DNA of 64,000 nucleotides from Secundilactobacillus yichangensis (GCF_016861565.1 NZ_BOLK01000009.1:1-64000), one strand, 5' to 3'. Shown: positions 35,463 to 46,519, counted from the first letter of the stretch. The notes: generated by a model not told the origin, from the sequence alone. Program-made: numbers and translations.

Positions 35463-37373
35463 TTAGTGAATTTTGGCAATTCTGCCACGTTCAATGTAAA
35501 CACTTAAAATCGCAATATCGGCTGGGTTGACCCCACTGATCCGCGTTGCTTGTGCAATGGTTTCAGGCCGAATCTTATCTAATTTCTGGTGTGCTTCCGT
35601 TGCTAAACCGTCAATGGCATCAAAGTCGATATCATCCGGGATCTTCTTAGCTTCCATCTTCTTCATCTTAGCCACGTTTTCTTCGGCTTTCTTGATGTAG
35701 CCAGCATACTTGATGCGAATCTCGATTTCCTCAATGATCCGTCGATCCAGCGGCTTTTCAGGTGCTGGAATAAACTTCAGCAAGTCCTTATAAGTCACCC
35801 GTGGGCGACGCAGAAATTCCGCAGCTAAAACACCGTCTTTCAACGGTTTTTCATTATGTGATTCAACGTAGGCGTTAACTTCTGGAGAAGGCTTAACCCG
35901 CACGGTATTTAACCGCTCAATCTCGTCTTCAATGGTTTTCCGTTTTGCTAAAAAGGCATTGTAACGTTCGTCAGAGATCAGACCCAGTTCGTGACCCTTC
36001 GGTGTTAAACGCAGATCAGCGTTATCGTGCCGCAAGATCAACCGGTATTCTGCTCGGCTAGTCAGCAAACGGTAGGGCTCATTAGTTCCCTTAGTCACCA
36101 AATCATCGATCATGACACCAATGTAACCTTCTGAGCGCTTCATTACGTAAGGTTCTTTACCCAAGGCACGCAAGCCGGCGTTGATTCCTGCCATGATACC
36201 TTGGCCAGCCGCTTCTTCATAACCGGAAGTCCCGTTGGTCTGGCCAGCAGTATAGAGGTTTTTAATGATTTTAGTTTCAAGGGTTGGCCGCAATTGATAC
36301 GGTGAAACCACGTCATATTCAATGGCATAACCCGGCCGCATTAATTCAGCTGCTTCCAGGCCTTTAATGGAGTGAAGAATCTTCTGCTGAACCTCTTCCG
36401 GCATTGAAGTGGATAGTCCTTGAACGTACCATTCATCCGTATTCCGGCCTTCTGGTTCCAGGAATAATTGGTGCCGGCTCTTGTCAGCAAACCGCACGAT
36501 CTTATCCTCGATTGAAGGACAGTACCGTGGACCCACACCTTCAATGACACCGGTAAACATTGGTGCCCGGTCGAGATTAGCACGAATGATTTTGTGGGTC
36601 GTTTCATTGGTATAAGTTAACCAGCAGGATAACTGGTTTTTAAGCGCAAGATAGTTTTCGTCTGGCGTTTCATAACTGAAATGATTCGGTTCTTTATCCC
36701 CTGGCTGTTCCTGAGTTTCGCCGTAGTTAATAGTATTACCGTCAACTCGTGGCGGTGTCCCAGTTTTAAACCGTTTAAGCTCTAAACCGTATTTTTCAAG
36801 GTTCTTAGTGAGTTTCATTGCGGGCTGGGAATTGTTAGGACCTGATGAATACATCAGCTCTCCGATGATAATTTTGCCCCGTGCGGCCGTTCCAGCAGCA
36901 ATCACCACTGCTTTAGCGCTATAGTGCGCCCCAGTATTAGTGATCACACCTTTGCAGACCCCGTCTTCAACGATCAAATCGTCAACGATTCCCTGACGCA
37001 AAGTTAAATTGGGTTCCTTTTCCAAGGTATGCTTCATCTCAGCGTGATATGCGTGCTTATCAGCTTGAGCCCGTAAAGCACGGACAGCTGGGCCCTTACC
37101 CGTATTGAGCATCCGCATCTGGACGTAAGTTTTATCAATATTCTTGGCCATTTCACCGCCCAGAGCATCGATTTCGCGCACAACGATTCCCTTAGCTGGC
37201 CCACCAATCGATGGATTACATGGCATAAAGGCCACCATATCCAAATTAATCGTCATTAATAACGTCTTGTTACCCATGCGCGCAGCTGCCAGCGCTGCTT
37301 CTACTCCGGCGTGGCCGGCACCAACGACAATGACATCATAGTCCTTGCCTTGATAGGCTTGAATCTTAGGCAT
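35463..37373 (-). CDS. mnmG: tRNA uridine-5-carboxymethylaminomethyl synthesis enzyme MnmG (GidA)
   Basis: FAD protein that, with MnmE, modifies wobble U34 of several tRNAs. The 636-aa protein has the FAD-binding [19 protein letters not shown] (16-34), [10 protein letters not shown] near 54, and the C-terminal [16 protein letters not shown] precedes the start. It is 29 nt downstream of mnmE, an operon conserved near oriC in Firmicutes. Confidence 0.97.
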   Translation of the reverse strand: MPKIQAYQGKDYDVIVVGAGHAGVEAALAAARMGNKTLLMTINLDMVAFMPCNPSIGGPAKGIVVREIDALGGEMAKNIDKTYVQMRMLNTGKGPAVRALRAQADKHAYHAEMKHTLEKEPNLTLRQGIVDDLIVEDGVCKGVITNTGAHYSAKAVVIAAGTAARGKIIIGELMYSSGPNNSQPAMKLTKNLEKYGLELKRFKTGTPPRVDGNTINYGETQEQPGDKEPNHFSYETPDENYLALKNQLSCWLTYTNETTHKIIRANLDRAPMFTGVIEGVGPRYCPSIEDKIVRFADKSRHQLFLEPEGRNTDEWYVQGLSTSMPEEVQQKILHSIKGLEAAELMRPGYAIEYDVVSPYQLRPTLETKIIKNLYTAGQTNGTSGYEEAAGQGIMAGINAGLRALGKEPYVMKRSEGYIGVMIDDLVTKGTNEPYRLLTSRAEYRLILRHDNADLRLTPKGHELGLISDERYNAFLAKRKTIEDEIERLNTVRVKPSPEVNAYVESHNEKPLKDGVLAAEFLRRPRVTYKDLLKFIPAPEKPLDRRIIEEIEIRIKYAGYIKKAEENVAKMKKMEAKKIPDDIDFDAIDGLATEAHQKLDKIRPETIAQATRISGVNPADIAILSVYIERGRIAKIH

Positions 37374-37402
37374 GTTGTTTCCTCCTAAATAAATTCTCTC
37401 GT

Positions 37403-38794
37403 TTACTTACCGACACAGAACTGACTGAAAAGCTGATCCAGCAGTTCGTCTTGATAACTGTCACCAGTGATTTCACCCAACTTATTCCAGCAGCGGGTCA
37501 TATCGATCTGAACTAAATCAACTGGCATCCCAGCTGCAATACCGCTCATAACGTCATCTAAAGCGGAACTAGCCTGTTTCAGCAGACCAATATGGCGGGC
37601 GTTGGTCACCATGACAGTACCGCGACCCGTTTCGATGCCTTCATCAAAGAACAAGTGGCTGATTTCGCCTTCCAGCTGATCAATTCCCTGATTCTTGGTC
37701 ATGGAAGCTTGAATAATTTTGGTATCGCCGGCTAATTGCTTCAGTTCCGGCATTTCCAATTTCTGCGGTAAATCAGTTTTATTTAAAATGATGATCCGCT
37801 TTTCATTCGCGGTATCCTTCAGTAATTGACGGTCTTCAGCAGTCAGCGGTTCGCTGGCATCTAAGACCAGCACCACTAAGTCAGCTGCGGCAATGGCTTT
37901 CTTTGAACGTTCCACACCGATTTTTTCAACTTTATCATCCGTATGGTGAATGCCAGCTGTATCAACTAGTTTTAACGGGACACCACCGACATTCACATAT
38001 TCTTCGATCACGTCTCGAGTGGTCCCGGCAACGTCCGTTACAATGGCCTTATCTTCATGAAGCAGTTCGTTCAGCAAACTGGACTTGCCCACGTTAGGCC
38101 GGCCGACGATTGCCGTTGCTAAACCATCTCGGAGTACTTTACCCTGCTTAGCCGTTTTCAGCAACTGCTGAATCGAAGCCTTCACTTCTTTGGCTTTTTC
38201 CAGCAGTAATTTTGTAGTCATGGTTTCCACGTCATCGTATTCTGGATAATCAATGTTAACCTCAACTTGTGCCAAGACTTCCAAAATATCTTGCCGCAGG
38301 TTTTTAATCAACCGGGATAAATTGCCATCCAGCTGGTTCAAAGCAACCTTCATCGACCGGTCCGTTTTGGCCCGGATCAAATCCATCACGGCTTCAGCTT
38401 GGCTCAAGTCAATTCGGCCATTGAGGAAGGCGCGCTTGGTAAATTCACCAGGTTCGGCTAACCGCGCACCCTGACTAATAACAAGCTGCAGGATTTCGTT
38501 AGTCGCAACCAAACCGCCATGACAGTTGATCTCAAGCACATCTTCACGCGTATAAGTCTTTGGCGCCCGCATTACGGAAACCATGACCTCATCCACTTCC
38601 GACTGTGTCTCAGGATCAATAATATGACCATAGTTGATTGTGTGACTTTTCACCTTATCCAACGCTTTACCTTTAAATAAAGGCATCACCGCTTCAAAAG
38701 CATGATCGCCGCTCACCCGAATAATTGAGATACCACCCTCACCAGGCGGTGTTGCAACGGCCGCAATCGTGTCAAATTCACTTGTCGTCGTCAT
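37403..38794 (-). CDS. mnmE: tRNA modification GTPase MnmE (TrmE)
   Basis: GTPase partner of MnmG. The 463-aa protein has the N-terminal formyl-THF domain ([21 protein letters not shown]), the G-domain with P-loop GRPNVGKSS near 229 and NKTD near 340, and the C-terminal CVGK (family C-x-G-K; the Cys is present). Confidence 0.97.
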   Translation of the reverse strand: MTTTSEFDTIAAVATPPGEGGISIIRVSGDHAFEAVMPLFKGKALDKVKSHTINYGHIIDPETQSEVDEVMVSVMRAPKTYTREDVLEINCHGGLVATNEILQLVISQGARLAEPGEFTKRAFLNGRIDLSQAEAVMDLIRAKTDRSMKVALNQLDGNLSRLIKNLRQDILEVLAQVEVNIDYPEYDDVETMTTKLLLEKAKEVKASIQQLLKTAKQGKVLRDGLATAIVGRPNVGKSSLLNELLHEDKAIVTDVAGTTRDVIEEYVNVGGVPLKLVDTAGIHHTDDKVEKIGVERSKKAIAAADLVVLVLDASEPLTAEDRQLLKDTANEKRIIILNKTDLPQKLEMPELKQLAGDTKIIQASMTKNQGIDQLEGEISHLFFDEGIETGRGTVMVTNARHIGLLKQASSALDDVMSGIAAGMPVDLVQIDMTRCWNKLGEITGDSYQDELLDQLFSQFCVGK

Positions 38795-38835
38795 ATCTAT
38801 CCCTCCATTAATTAATTGTTCATTTTTTCACGCAC

Positions 38836-38883
38836 AAAAAAAGTGCCCACTCCATGCCCCTAACAGCATGGATAAAGCACTTT
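38836..38883 (-). terminator. Terminator in the mnmE upstream region
   Basis: A two-part stem (AAAGTGC/GCACTTT and CATGC/GCATG) followed on the minus strand by seven T. It lies between jag and mnmE and would stop transcription arriving from jag, or act as an attenuator before mnmE. Confidence 0.75.
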
Positions 38884-38957
38884 GACTACTTTATCTATTT
38901 AAGATAAGAATGATTAAGTATCATAATAGACTGGAATGGGAGGAGTGTCAAGGAAAA

Positions 38958-39091
38958 AAGGTGCGGAAACGAGCGCTTAGATAGCGGAGTGTAAGGTACT
39001 ATCAGTATAGGTGCGCCGTACTTTGGCGTGCCTGTGCTGATAGTACCTTACATGCAGCTGTCTGCTCGTTGTAGCCCGATTAGGCTGGGTA
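38958..39091 (+). repeat. Intergenic hairpin element, copy A
   Basis: Conserved 5' flank AAGGTGCGGAAAC, then nested stems: P1 CGAGC/GCTCG, a 5-nt bulge ending TTA, P2 GATAGC/GCTGTC, and a distal 15-bp perfect hairpin (38991-39005 with 39037-39051); 3' flank TTGTAGCCCGATT. Same architecture as the copies at 39146-39270 and 61776-61903. No T-run, so not a simple terminator. Confidence 0.8.
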
Positions 39092-39145
39092 AAATTAGAG
39101 CTCTTAACTACTCGGTTCTTTCAGCTACCCCGCTCCCCTTTCACC

Positions 39146-39270
39146 TAGCCCAAACTGGCTTCAAAAAGTAGGGAGTTGCACGTAAGGTGACTAGTGGTCT
39201 AAACCCAAGCCCACGGTTTACACCACTAGTCACCTTACGCTCCACTCCCTTAACGCTTTTTTACGCACCT
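39146..39270 (-). repeat. Intergenic hairpin element, copy A' (inverted)
   Basis: Read on the minus strand it has AGGTGCG, P1 AAAAAG/CTTTTT, bulge containing TTAA, P2 GGGAGT/ACTCCC, a distal 17-bp perfect stem (39182-39198 with 39222-39238), and the 3' GAAGCC...GGCTAGGT flank. Its 5' end overlaps the jag stop codon. Facing copy A tail to tail; together they fill the 474-bp gap between mnmE and jag. Confidence 0.78.
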
Positions 39271-40030
39271 ATCTTAACGTAATCACCACCGCCCTCTTCG
39301 GCTCCGTTCCTGCCGAATAGGTCATGACGTGCTCGTTATCTGCTAGGACGCTATGAATCTGTTTACGTTCGAAAGATGGCATTGGATCCAGATAAACTGG
39401 TTTGCCCGTTGCGACCACTTCACGGGCCATATTTTCGGCTAAGCGGGTCAAGGTTTCTACCCGGCGCTCACGGTAGTTAGCAACGTCCAATGTCACTTCA
39501 AGTTTGGAGAACCGTTTATGATTTAAATAAACCTGTGCCAGGCTCTGCAGTGCGTTGATCGTTCGGCCATGCTTACCAATTAGCAGCCCCTCTTGTTCAG
39601 TTTCAAAATTCAAGTTGACGTGTCTGTGCTGGACGACAACCTGACTGGTGGCTTCAATGCCTAATCGTTTAATAATTTCACTTAAATACTGATTGAGTTC
39701 ATTGGCTACCTGCTGATATTCAGCTTGTCGGTTAGCCGTTGGTTCATCAGTGGTTGCTACATCCTGTGTCGATCCACTGTCAGTTTCAGTTTCTGACTCT
39801 GATTTGTTATACGATGCTTTAGCTAACGGATCAGTCGTCTCCACTGCTTCTTCTGGCTTGCTGACAACAGCCGGCTTAACCTCTACCTTTGCCTTTCGGG
39901 CACCAATACCAAAAAAACCTTTGCGCGGTTTCGTTAATATGGTCACCTCCACTTGAGATTTATCGAGCTGAAGTTGTTGAAGTGCTTTTTGAACGGCCCC
40001 TTCAACGGTCTCGCTGGTGTATAACGTCAT
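39269..40030 (-). CDS. jag: RNA-binding protein Jag/KhpB (Jag_N-KH-R3H)
   Basis: Cytoplasmic RNA-binding protein, partner of KhpA, tied to cell elongation and division control in streptococci and lactobacilli. The 253-aa protein has an N-terminal Jag domain (TLYTSETVEGAVQKAL, then KPRKGFFGIG), a variable Ser/Thr/Glu-rich linker (about 60-105), a KH domain (LLIGKHGRTINALQ near 160) and an R3H domain at the C-terminus (RRVETLTRLAENMAREV). Start chosen at 40030 with AAGGGAG upstream rather than 40090. Confidence 0.93.
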   Translation of the reverse strand: MTLYTSETVEGAVQKALQQLQLDKSQVEVTILTKPRKGFFGIGARKAKVEVKPAVVSKPEEAVETTDPLAKASYNKSESETETDSGSTQDVATTDEPTANRQAEYQQVANELNQYLSEIIKRLGIEATSQVVVQHRHVNLNFETEQEGLLIGKHGRTINALQSLAQVYLNHKRFSKLEVTLDVANYRERRVETLTRLAENMAREVVATGKPVYLDPMPSFERKQIHSVLADNEHVMTYSAGTEPKRAVVITLR

Positions 40031-40168
40031 GACTGCTTCTCCCTTCAATAAACTGCTTAACTTATAGTATAGCATGCGAGGGGCTTGCATTTAGTAGCTT
40101 TTGCAAATGGTAATATTACAAATTTTTTGTGAAATTAATTTTAAATAACGATATCTAACTAGAAAGCA

Positions 40169-40203
40169 CAAAAAATCTCAGAGCAGTCAGACTACCCTGA
40201 GAT
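40169..40203 (-). terminator. Terminator between yidC and jag
   Basis: ATCTCAG/CTGAGAT stem followed on the minus strand by a T-run, 32 nt past the yidC stop. It separates jag from the rnpA-yidC unit. Confidence 0.7.
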
Positions 40204-40234
40204 CCTTATTAGCTTTTAAAATGTGAGCTGTTAA

Positions 40235-41065
40235 CTACTTACGACGACTTTGCTTAGCTCGTCGAACAGCCTTTCTGATTTGCCGTTCACGTTCTCGCTG
40301 TTCCCGGTTCTTTTCTTCACGTTCACGACGGATCTTCCAAGGATTTTGAATGACCAAGGTTTGACCCACTTGGAACGCGTTAGTAACAACCCAGTATAGC
40401 GAAAGTGCACTTGGCAAACTTAACGCGGTGATGAAGATAATCACAGGCGTGGTTACCGTCATCATAGTTGTCATGGAATTTGACTCCGGTTGACCTTTCA
40501 TCATGAGCCATGAACTTAAGAAGGTAAAGATTGCAGCTAGGATCGGTAAAATTAAGTACGGATCCCGTGACCCCAGTTGTAACCATAAGAAATGACCGGA
40601 TCGTAAAACGTCGGTCCGAAAAATAGCTTGGTACAAAGCCCAGATAATTGGCAGTTGAACAATCATTGGCAAACATCCAGCAACTGGGTTGACGCCCGCT
40701 TCGCTGTACAGTTTTTGCTGTTCTTCACGTAGCTTAGCCATCGTTTCCTGGTCACGAGATGAATACTTTTTTTGTAATGCCTTTAACTGGGGCTGAATCT
40801 CTTGCGTCTTCCGCATGCTTCGTGTTTGGAAAACCATCAAAGGTAAGATGATGATCCGCACGATGATTGTGAAGACGATGATCCCCATACCATACCCACC
40901 GAAAACGTGAGCTAACCAAATTATGGCCCGGGAGAAGTTTAAAAGGACAACACCATCCCAAAACCCTGTGCTATGTTCGGTAATTGGCTGGTTACCACAC
41001 GCTGTCAATAAGACAGACAGACCAACGATTCCAAACATAGTTATAAATCGCTTTAATTTTTTCAC
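40235..41065 (-). CDS. yidC: Membrane protein insertase YidC/OxaA (lipoprotein)
   Basis: Inserts membrane proteins with or after SecYEG. The 276-aa precursor has a lipoprotein signal ([10 protein letters not shown], lipid Cys at about residue 23), five membrane helices with the central [13 protein letters not shown], and a long basic C-terminal tail that may touch the ribosome. It overlaps rnpA by 4 nt. The parologue gene usual in Firmicutes is not in the window. Confidence 0.95.
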   Translation of the reverse strand: MKKLKRFITMFGIVGLSVLLTACGNQPITEHSTGFWDGVVLLNFSRAIIWLAHVFGGYGMGIIVFTIIVRIIILPLMVFQTRSMRKTQEIQPQLKALQKKYSSRDQETMAKLREEQQKLYSEAGVNPVAGCLPMIVQLPIIWALYQAIFRTDVLRSGHFLWLQLGSRDPYLILPILAAIFTFLSSWLMMKGQPESNSMTTMMTVTTPVIIFITALSLPSALSLYWVVTNAFQVGQTLVIQNPWKIRREREEKNREQRERERQIRKAVRRAKQSRRK

Positions 41066-41424
41066 TGGTCTTCCTCGCTATAATCATTATCAAGCAATTT
41101 TGCAAGCTTTAAAACGTGAACCAAGTGTGCCTTGATTTCCGGCATTGGCATCTCTGACGTTGATGGTCTGGCAATCACCAAAAAATCAACGTCCTGTTTC
41201 AAATAGGGTTTTAACTCCGTCAGCGATTGTCGAATCCGGCGTTTGACCCAATTTCGGTGAACTGCATTGCCAATCTTTTTACCTACTGAAATACCAACCC
41301 GAAAATGGGGCTGATCCTTTCGATCCATTCGGTAAACCACAAATTGACGATTAGCCACCGACTGCCGGGCTTCAAAGACCTCTTGAAATTCCGCTTCTTT
41401 TTTAACGCGGTAAGATTTTCGCAT
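41062..41424 (-). CDS. rnpA: Ribonuclease P protein component
   Basis: Protein subunit of RNase P, which trims tRNA 5' ends. The 120-aa basic protein has the family core [17 protein letters not shown] (about 53-69). Lies between rpmH and yidC as in nearly all bacteria. Confidence 0.96.
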   Translation of the reverse strand: MRKSYRVKKEAEFQEVFEARQSVANRQFVVYRMDRKDQPHFRVGISVGKKIGNAVHRNWVKRRIRQSLTELKPYLKQDVDFLVIARPSTSEMPMPEIKAHLVHVLKLAKLLDNDYSEEDQ

Positions 41425-41477
41425 ATTGCATCTCCAAAACGTCCGCTTACATTATTTTTACGTGGCATAAAAATAAA

Positions 41478-41501
41478 AGACCACTGATTGGTCAGTGGTC
41501 T
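41478..41501 (-). terminator. Terminator/attenuator between rpmH and rnpA
   Basis: A perfect 10-bp stem (AGACCACTGA/TCAGTGGTCT), overlapping the rpmH stop codon, is followed on the minus strand by a T-rich run. It probably lowers rnpA expression relative to rpmH. Confidence 0.75.
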
Positions 41502-41634
41502 ATGCAGACAATACTTTTCTACCTTTTTGACGTCGACGTGCTAAAACCTTACGGCCGTTGCTCGTGCTCATCCGCTTACGGAAACCGTGCACGCGTGAAC
41601 GATGACGCTTCTTAGGTTGATATGTGCGCTTCAT
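41500..41634 (-). CDS. rpmH: 50S ribosomal protein L34
   Basis: A 44-aa highly basic ribosomal protein beginning [18 protein letters not shown] and ending GRKVLSA, unmistakably L34. The start has a perfect AGGAGGTG ribosome site. Divergent from dnaA across the origin, as expected. Confidence 0.98.
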   Translation of the reverse strand: MKRTYQPKKRHRSRVHGFRKRMSTSNGRKVLARRRQKGRKVLSA

Positions 41635-41701
41635 AAAACTTACACCTCCTGATCCTCAGGCATGAAGCCATTATTTACATCTCTAAATGCATTTCTAAAA
41701 T

Positions 41702-41729
41702 ATAATAGCATATCTAGCGCCAACATCAA
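41702..41729 (-). promoter_or_regulatory. Probable rpmH promoter
   Basis: On the minus strand TTGATG (41724-41729) and TATTAT (41702-41707) with 16-nt spacing, about 68 nt upstream of the rpmH start. Confidence 0.55.
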
Positions 41730-41779
41730 AGACTTAATTTAAAAAAGAGCGTCTTTTTTGCAACTAAAAAAATTTGTTT

Positions 41780-42116
41780 CATGATTTAGGGGTGTGGATA
41801 ACCTGTCAATTTTAGAATTATTTTTACGCCTTTTTAACAGAGTTATCCACTAGTCCACAGCCTGTGGTTTCTCAGAATTTTACCCCTGTTAATTCTGGGG
41901 ACGAACTTGTGAAACACCTGATATATCAGCATTTGTTTTACACAACTGCCTGTGGATGAAAATGTTTCACAGAGCTTTTTTAAAAGTTATGAACACCCTT
42001 GTGGAAAACTTTATACCTGCCTGTGAAACAATTATCCACAAGTTCAAAAGCCTGTGGAAAACTTTTTTCCAGCATGCTAAACTTAATTTATCAATTTAAT
42101 ACGGGGAGGAAGAAAA
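41780..42116. other. oriC: oriC, part 1: DnaA-box cluster upstream of dnaA
   Basis: Two perfect DnaA boxes (TGTGGATAA at 41793-41801, minus; TTATCCACA at 42032-42040, plus) and several near matches (TTATCCACT 41843-41851; TGTGGATGA 41951-41959; TGTGGAAAA around 41999 and 42053) lie in this AT-rich gene-free stretch. The position upstream of dnaA matches the upstream part of bipartite Firmicutes origins. It also holds the dnaA promoter, not pinpointed. Confidence 0.88.
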
Positions 42117-43451
42117 GTGCTTGATTTAGACACACTTTGGGGTGAAATCAAAGACGGTTTCCAACAGAAAATCGCCCCTACAGCATTTAAAACGTGGATC
42201 TCATCTGCAGAGCCCGTTAAGTTAACAAACAATCGTCTGACAATCAAGCTACCATCGGAGTTACATCGTGATTATTGGCAACGCAACCTAACTCAACCGT
42301 TAGTTGAACTGGCCTATGAATACGCCCAAGAGGATATTCAGCCAGTTTTTATTGTGGCTGATGATGACAACAACTCTCAGGTATCCACACTTGAACATCC
42401 CGCAACAGCATCAGCACCATTTAGCCAAAGCGCTAAATTGAATCCTAAGTACACCTTTGATACCTTTGTTATTGGTAAGGGAAATCAAATGGCTCATGCT
42501 GCTGCGTTGGTTGTTTCCGAGGAACCAGGCGTGATGTATAACCCACTATTCTTCTATGGTGGTGTGGGATTAGGTAAGACCCACTTGATGCATGCCATTG
42601 GTAACAAGATGCTAGCCGACGATCCGAATACAAAGGTGAAATACGTGACTAGTGAGGCGTTTACGAACGACTTCATTACCGCAATTCAGTCCAAAACGCA
42701 GGATCAGTTTCGTGAAGAGTACCGCAGTGTTGATTTACTATTAGTGGATGATATTCAATTTTTTGCTGATAAAGAAGGAACTCAAGAAGAGTTCTTCCAT
42801 ACTTTTAATGATCTCCATGACGATGGTAAACAAATCGTCTTGACTTCAGACCGTTTGCCAAACGAAATTCCCAAGCTGCAAGACCGCTTAGTATCACGCT
42901 TTGCTTGGGGTTTATCAGTTGACATTACCCCACCTGACCTGGAAACCCGAATCGCCATTTTGCGGAACAAGGCCGAAGCTGATAACATTGCCATTCCTGA
43001 TGAAACTTTAAGCTACATTGCTAGCCGAATCGATTCCAACGTGCGTGAACTGGAAGGTGCTTTAGCACGGGTTCATGCCTATTCGAAGATGGTTCATCAA
43101 CCGATCACCACTGAACTGGTTGCCAGCTCGCTGAAGAGTCTGAAACTCGACCGCCGTTCCAGCGAACTGACGATTCCGCTGATTCAAGAAAAAGTCGCTA
43201 AGTATTACCATGTTTCATTAACCGACTTAAAGGGTAAAAAGCGGATGAAAACTATTGTGATGCCGCGGCAAATTGCAATGTATCTGTCACGGGAGCTGAC
43301 CGATAGTTCACTGCCAAAGATCGGTAATGAATTTGGCGGCAAAGATCACACAACCGTTATTCACGCCTACGATAAAATCGCGGATGCGCTTAAAACTGAT
43401 AGTGACCTGCAAGCTGAGATTACTAATCTCAAAACCGAAATCGAAAGGTAG
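42117..43451 (+). CDS. dnaA: Chromosomal replication initiator DnaA
   Basis: AAA+ ATPase that binds DnaA boxes and opens the origin. The 444-aa protein has an N-terminal DnaB/SirA-contact domain, a short linker (about 80-105), the AAA+ domain with Walker [10 protein letters not shown] near 148 and Walker [10 protein letters not shown] near 208, and the C-terminal DNA-binding helix-turn-helix with [18 protein letters not shown] start with GGGGAGGA. Confidence 0.98.
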   Translation: MLDLDTLWGEIKDGFQQKIAPTAFKTWISSAEPVKLTNNRLTIKLPSELHRDYWQRNLTQPLVELAYEYAQEDIQPVFIVADDDNNSQVSTLEHPATASAPFSQSAKLNPKYTFDTFVIGKGNQMAHAAALVVSEEPGVMYNPLFFYGGVGLGKTHLMHAIGNKMLADDPNTKVKYVTSEAFTNDFITAIQSKTQDQFREEYRSVDLLLVDDIQFFADKEGTQEEFFHTFNDLHDDGKQIVLTSDRLPNEIPKLQDRLVSRFAWGLSVDITPPDLETRIAILRNKAEADNIAIPDETLSYIASRIDSNVRELEGALARVHAYSKMVHQPITTELVASSLKSLKLDRRSSELTIPLIQEKVAKYYHVSLTDLKGKKRMKTIVMPRQIAMYLSRELTDSSLPKIGNEFGGKDHTTVIHAYDKIADALKTDSDLQAEITNLKTEIER

Positions 43452-43556
43452 TCCGAGTAAAGTAAAAAAGTAATCGATTTGATTCAGTTTTCAAGTCGGC
43501 TACTTTTTTTACTCCTACGAATAGGCTATGATAGATAAGACTTCAAAGGACAAGAT

Positions 43557-43701
43557 GTGGAAAACTCAAAAAGTTATGCACAAGTTATCCACATGTGCAT
43601 AACTTACAGTTTCTGCGTGTTTCTTAAACTTATCCACAGTATCCACTGCCCTACTATTACTATTCTTTTATTTATATTATGGATTATAAGGAGTACCGAT
43701 C
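43557..43701. other. oriC: oriC, part 2: DnaA boxes, trio element and AT-rich unwinding region
   Basis: Boxes TTATGCACA (43574-43582), TTATCCACA (43585-43593), TGTGCATAA (43594-43602, minus), TTATCCACA (43630-43638) and GTATCCACT (43639-43647). A short GC spacer (43648-43650) and then CTACTATTACTATTC (43651-43665) follow; the complement reads as DnaA-trios (3'-GAT-GAT-AAT-GAT-AAG). An AT-rich stretch continues to the dnaN start. This is the Bacillus-type basal unwinding layout. Confidence 0.88.
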
Positions 43702-44841
43702 ATGAAATTTACAATTAATCGTGCAGCGTTCATCAAAGAACTCAATAATGTCCAACGGGCTATTTCTTCAAAAACGACTATTCCAATACTGACAGGTTTA
43801 AAATTATCTGCCGACGATACCGGCTTAACACTGACCGGTTCAGATGCCGATATTTCCATTGAAACTCTGATTCATTCAGATAATCCTGACAATCAGCTGG
43901 CTATTCAAAGTCCAGGTGCCATTGTGTTACCTGCCCGCTTTTTCAGTGACATTGTTAAGCGTTTGCCAGAAGACAACATGACGTTAGATGTGACTGAAGG
44001 CTTTCAAACTGAGATCACATCTGGTTCAGCGTCATTTACTATCAATGGGTTAGATGCCAACAACTATCCGCACTTACCAGAAATTGATGCTAGCGATGCC
44101 ATTACGTTAACTGGCGATGTTTTCCGCGAACTTATCAATCAAACAGTTATTGCCGTATCTAACCAAGAAAGCCGACCAATTTTAACTGGGGTTCACTTTA
44201 CCTTAGTTGATAATCAACTTTTAGCCGTTGCAACTGACAGTCACCGGTTAAGCCAACGCAAGATCGAGTTACCATCTGCAGCCTCCGCTACTTACGACGT
44301 GATCATTCCTGGTAAGAGTTTAACGGAACTGGCACGGATGATTGGCGATGATAATCCGGACGTTGAAATGCGGCTTTCAGAAAACCAAGTGCTGTTTACC
44401 ATTGGCGACACGATGTTTTATTCGCGGCTGCTGGAAGGCAATTATCCAGATACATCGCGGTTGATTCCTAACGAATCAACAACCAGCGCTGAATTTGATG
44501 CTAAGGGTCTGCTTTCAGCCATTGAACGTGCGTCATTGCTGTCCCATGAATCACGGAACAACGTGGTTAAACTAACGCTTGATCCAGCCAATAACCAAGC
44601 TAAGATTTTTGGTAATTCACCTGACGTTGGTAACGTTGAAGAAGCATTGACGCCCAGTGAAATGACTGGTGATGAACTGGAAATTTCCTTCAACCCTGAT
44701 TATATGAAGGACGCATTGCGTTCCTTTGGCGCTGCGGTGATCACAATTTCCTTTACGTCCCCATTGCGGCCATTTACGCTAGTGCCAACTGAAGATAAGG
44801 AAAACTTTATTCAGTTGATTACACCAGTGAGAACTTTTTAA
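43702..44841 (+). CDS. dnaN: DNA polymerase III sliding clamp (beta subunit)
   Basis: Ring-shaped processivity clamp. The 379-aa protein has the three-domain repeated fold, including LPARFFSDIVKRLP near 74 and the C-terminal TPVRTF (clamp-family end). AAGGAG precedes the start. Confidence 0.98.
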   Translation: MKFTINRAAFIKELNNVQRAISSKTTIPILTGLKLSADDTGLTLTGSDADISIETLIHSDNPDNQLAIQSPGAIVLPARFFSDIVKRLPEDNMTLDVTEGFQTEITSGSASFTINGLDANNYPHLPEIDASDAITLTGDVFRELINQTVIAVSNQESRPILTGVHFTLVDNQLLAVATDSHRLSQRKIELPSAASATYDVIIPGKSLTELARMIGDDNPDVEMRLSENQVLFTIGDTMFYSRLLEGNYPDTSRLIPNESTTSAEFDAKGLLSAIERASLLSHESRNNVVKLTLDPANNQAKIFGNSPDVGNVEEALTPSEMTGDELEISFNPDYMKDALRSFGAAVITISFTSPLRPFTLVPTEDKENFIQLITPVRTF

Positions 44842-44858
44842 GCAATTGAAAAAAAGCA

Positions 44859-44895
44859 AGCACCGTTTCAGGTAAAACTGAAACGGTGCTTTTTT
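44859..44895 (+). terminator. Terminator of dnaN
   Basis: A perfect 13-bp stem (AGCACCGTTTCAG/CTGAAACGGTGCT) with a T-run. The following stretch to 45168 holds no gene; a TATAAT at 45136 may be part of the yaaA promoter, though no good -35 is seen. Confidence 0.9.
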
Positions 44896-45168
44896 CGTCT
44901 AACAAAACGTTAGTTAAAAGCTCACGTATTTCTCCGGTAAAGGTTGACTTATTTGCCTGTTATTTACAAGGGTAACTGGATAATGTTTCAATTTTGGGCC
45001 ATTTTGACGTAAAACGTTATTTTTAAGCTCTAAGCGTTTTTGATTGAATTTTGACAAAATACCTTACGAATATGAAGAACCGCTTAAATGGCTTAAAATG
45101 AAACTGAAACTATACTTTTACCCCTAAAAAGCGTATAATTATAAGAGAAAATGAAGGTGGGTGAAGCC

Positions 45169-45396
45169 GTGAAAAAGGAAGTTTTCATTGAACCACCGTT
45201 TATCACTTTGGGCCAGTTGCTCAAAGAGGAAGCAATTATTGGTTCAGGTGGTCAAGCAAAGTGGTATTTGAAGGAACATGCGGTTGCTGTAAATGATGAG
45301 CCGGATGATCGGCGCGGACGAAAACTATATCCAGGAGATACGGTCGATGTCAAAGATGTCGGGCTATTTTTTATTCGCTTAAATCAGGCTGAATAA
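45169..45396 (+). CDS. yaaA: S4-domain RNA-binding protein YaaA
   Basis: A 75-aa S4-like protein of the YaaA/YlmN type found between dnaN and recF across Firmicutes: [23 protein letters not shown] near the N-terminus, then [18 protein letters not shown]. The start is GTG 45169, placed 8-9 nt after AAGGTGGG; the ATG at 45151 lies too close to any upstream site. Four nt before recF. Confidence 0.9.
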   Translation: MKKEVFIEPPFITLGQLLKEEAIIGSGGQAKWYLKEHAVAVNDEPDDRRGRKLYPGDTVDVKDVGLFFIRLNQAE

Positions 45397-45400
45397 GCTT

Positions 45401-46519
45401 ATGAAACTAGAAGAATTAAGGCTACACAATTTTCGCAATTATCAGGATCTGACGGTGACCTTTGGACCAGGCGTAAACGTTTTGATCGGCGAGAACGCTC
45501 AGGGGAAGACAAACTTGCTGGAAGCCATCTACTTTTTGGCACTGGCACGCAGTCACCGAACGAGTAATGATCGTGAACTGATTGGCTGGCAGGCCGAAGC
45601 AGCACAGGTCCTCGGCCGTGTTCAAAAGCACGCCGGAGTGACGCCGCTGGAGTTGGATTTGTCCAAGCACGGTAAAAAAGCCAAGGTAAACCATTTGGAA
45701 CAGGCTAAATTATCGGGCTATGTCGGTCAGCTGAACGTGATTTTATTTGCACCGGAGGATTTAAACCTAGTCAAGGGTTCGCCTCAGGTTCGTCGCCGCT
45801 TCATGGATATGGAATTCGGGCAAATGAGCCATAAGTATTTATACAATACGTCCCAATACCGCACGATCCTGAAGCAGCGTAATCGGTATTTAAAGGAATT
45901 GGGTAGTAAGCGGCAATCCGATATGGTGCTGTTAGACGTTTTGTCTGATCAGCTGGCGGCGTACGGGTCTGAGATCATCAGTGCCCGCGTGACGTTATTA
46001 AAGCGCTTAGAAGTCTGGGCAGCTCAGGTTCATCAGGAAATTTCCCAGCAACGGGAAAAGCTGTCGTTTCATTATGAAACCAGCGTTAACGATGAAGATC
46101 TAGTAGATACTCAGCACGTCTACGATGCGCTTAAATTGCTGTATCAGCAGCGTCGTGATAAAGAATTATTTCAGCGAACGACGCTGATTGGACCTCACCG
46201 GGACGATTTAAAGTTTCTGGTGAATGACAAAGACGTCTCAAGTTTTGGTTCTCAGGGGCAGCAGCGAACGACAGCACTCAGTGTTAAGTTAGCTGAAATT
46301 GACTTGATGCATGAACAAACCGGTGAATACCCGGTATTGCTGCTTGATGACGTTTTGTCCGAATTGGATGACAGTCGGCAGACGCATTTACTGACCGCGA
46401 TTCAAGATAAGGTTCAGACCTTTTTGACGACCACTAGCTTAAGCGGAGTGGCGCAGAAATTAATACACCAACCAAAAGTATTTAGGATCAGCAATGGCGA
46501 AATCCAAGCTGATGATTAG
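45401..46519 (+). CDS. recF: DNA replication/repair protein RecF
   Basis: SMC-like ATPase aiding RecA loading at gaps. The 372-aa protein has Walker [10 protein letters not shown] (30-38), the signature region [16 protein letters not shown] near 285 and Walker [12 protein letters not shown] near 310. Part of yaaA-recF-gyrB. Confidence 0.97.
   Translation: MKLEELRLHNFRNYQDLTVTFGPGVNVLIGENAQGKTNLLEAIYFLALARSHRTSNDRELIGWQAEAAQVLGRVQKHAGVTPLELDLSKHGKKAKVNHLEQAKLSGYVGQLNVILFAPEDLNLVKGSPQVRRRFMDMEFGQMSHKYLYNTSQYRTILKQRNRYLKELGSKRQSDMVLLDVLSDQLAAYGSEIISARVTLLKRLEVWAAQVHQEISQQREKLSFHYETSVNDEDLVDTQHVYDALKLLYQQRRDKELFQRTTLIGPHRDDLKFLVNDKDVSSFGSQGQQRTTALSVKLAEIDLMHEQTGEYPVLLLDDVLSELDDSRQTHLLTAIQDKVQTFLTTTSLSGVAQKLIHQPKVFRISNGEIQADD

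Noticed and set aside
38836-39271. Reading the hairpin elements as ordinary terminators for jag
   Set aside because: The stems are nested with conserved flanks and lack T-runs; the real terminator-like structure is the separate hairpin at 38836-38883.
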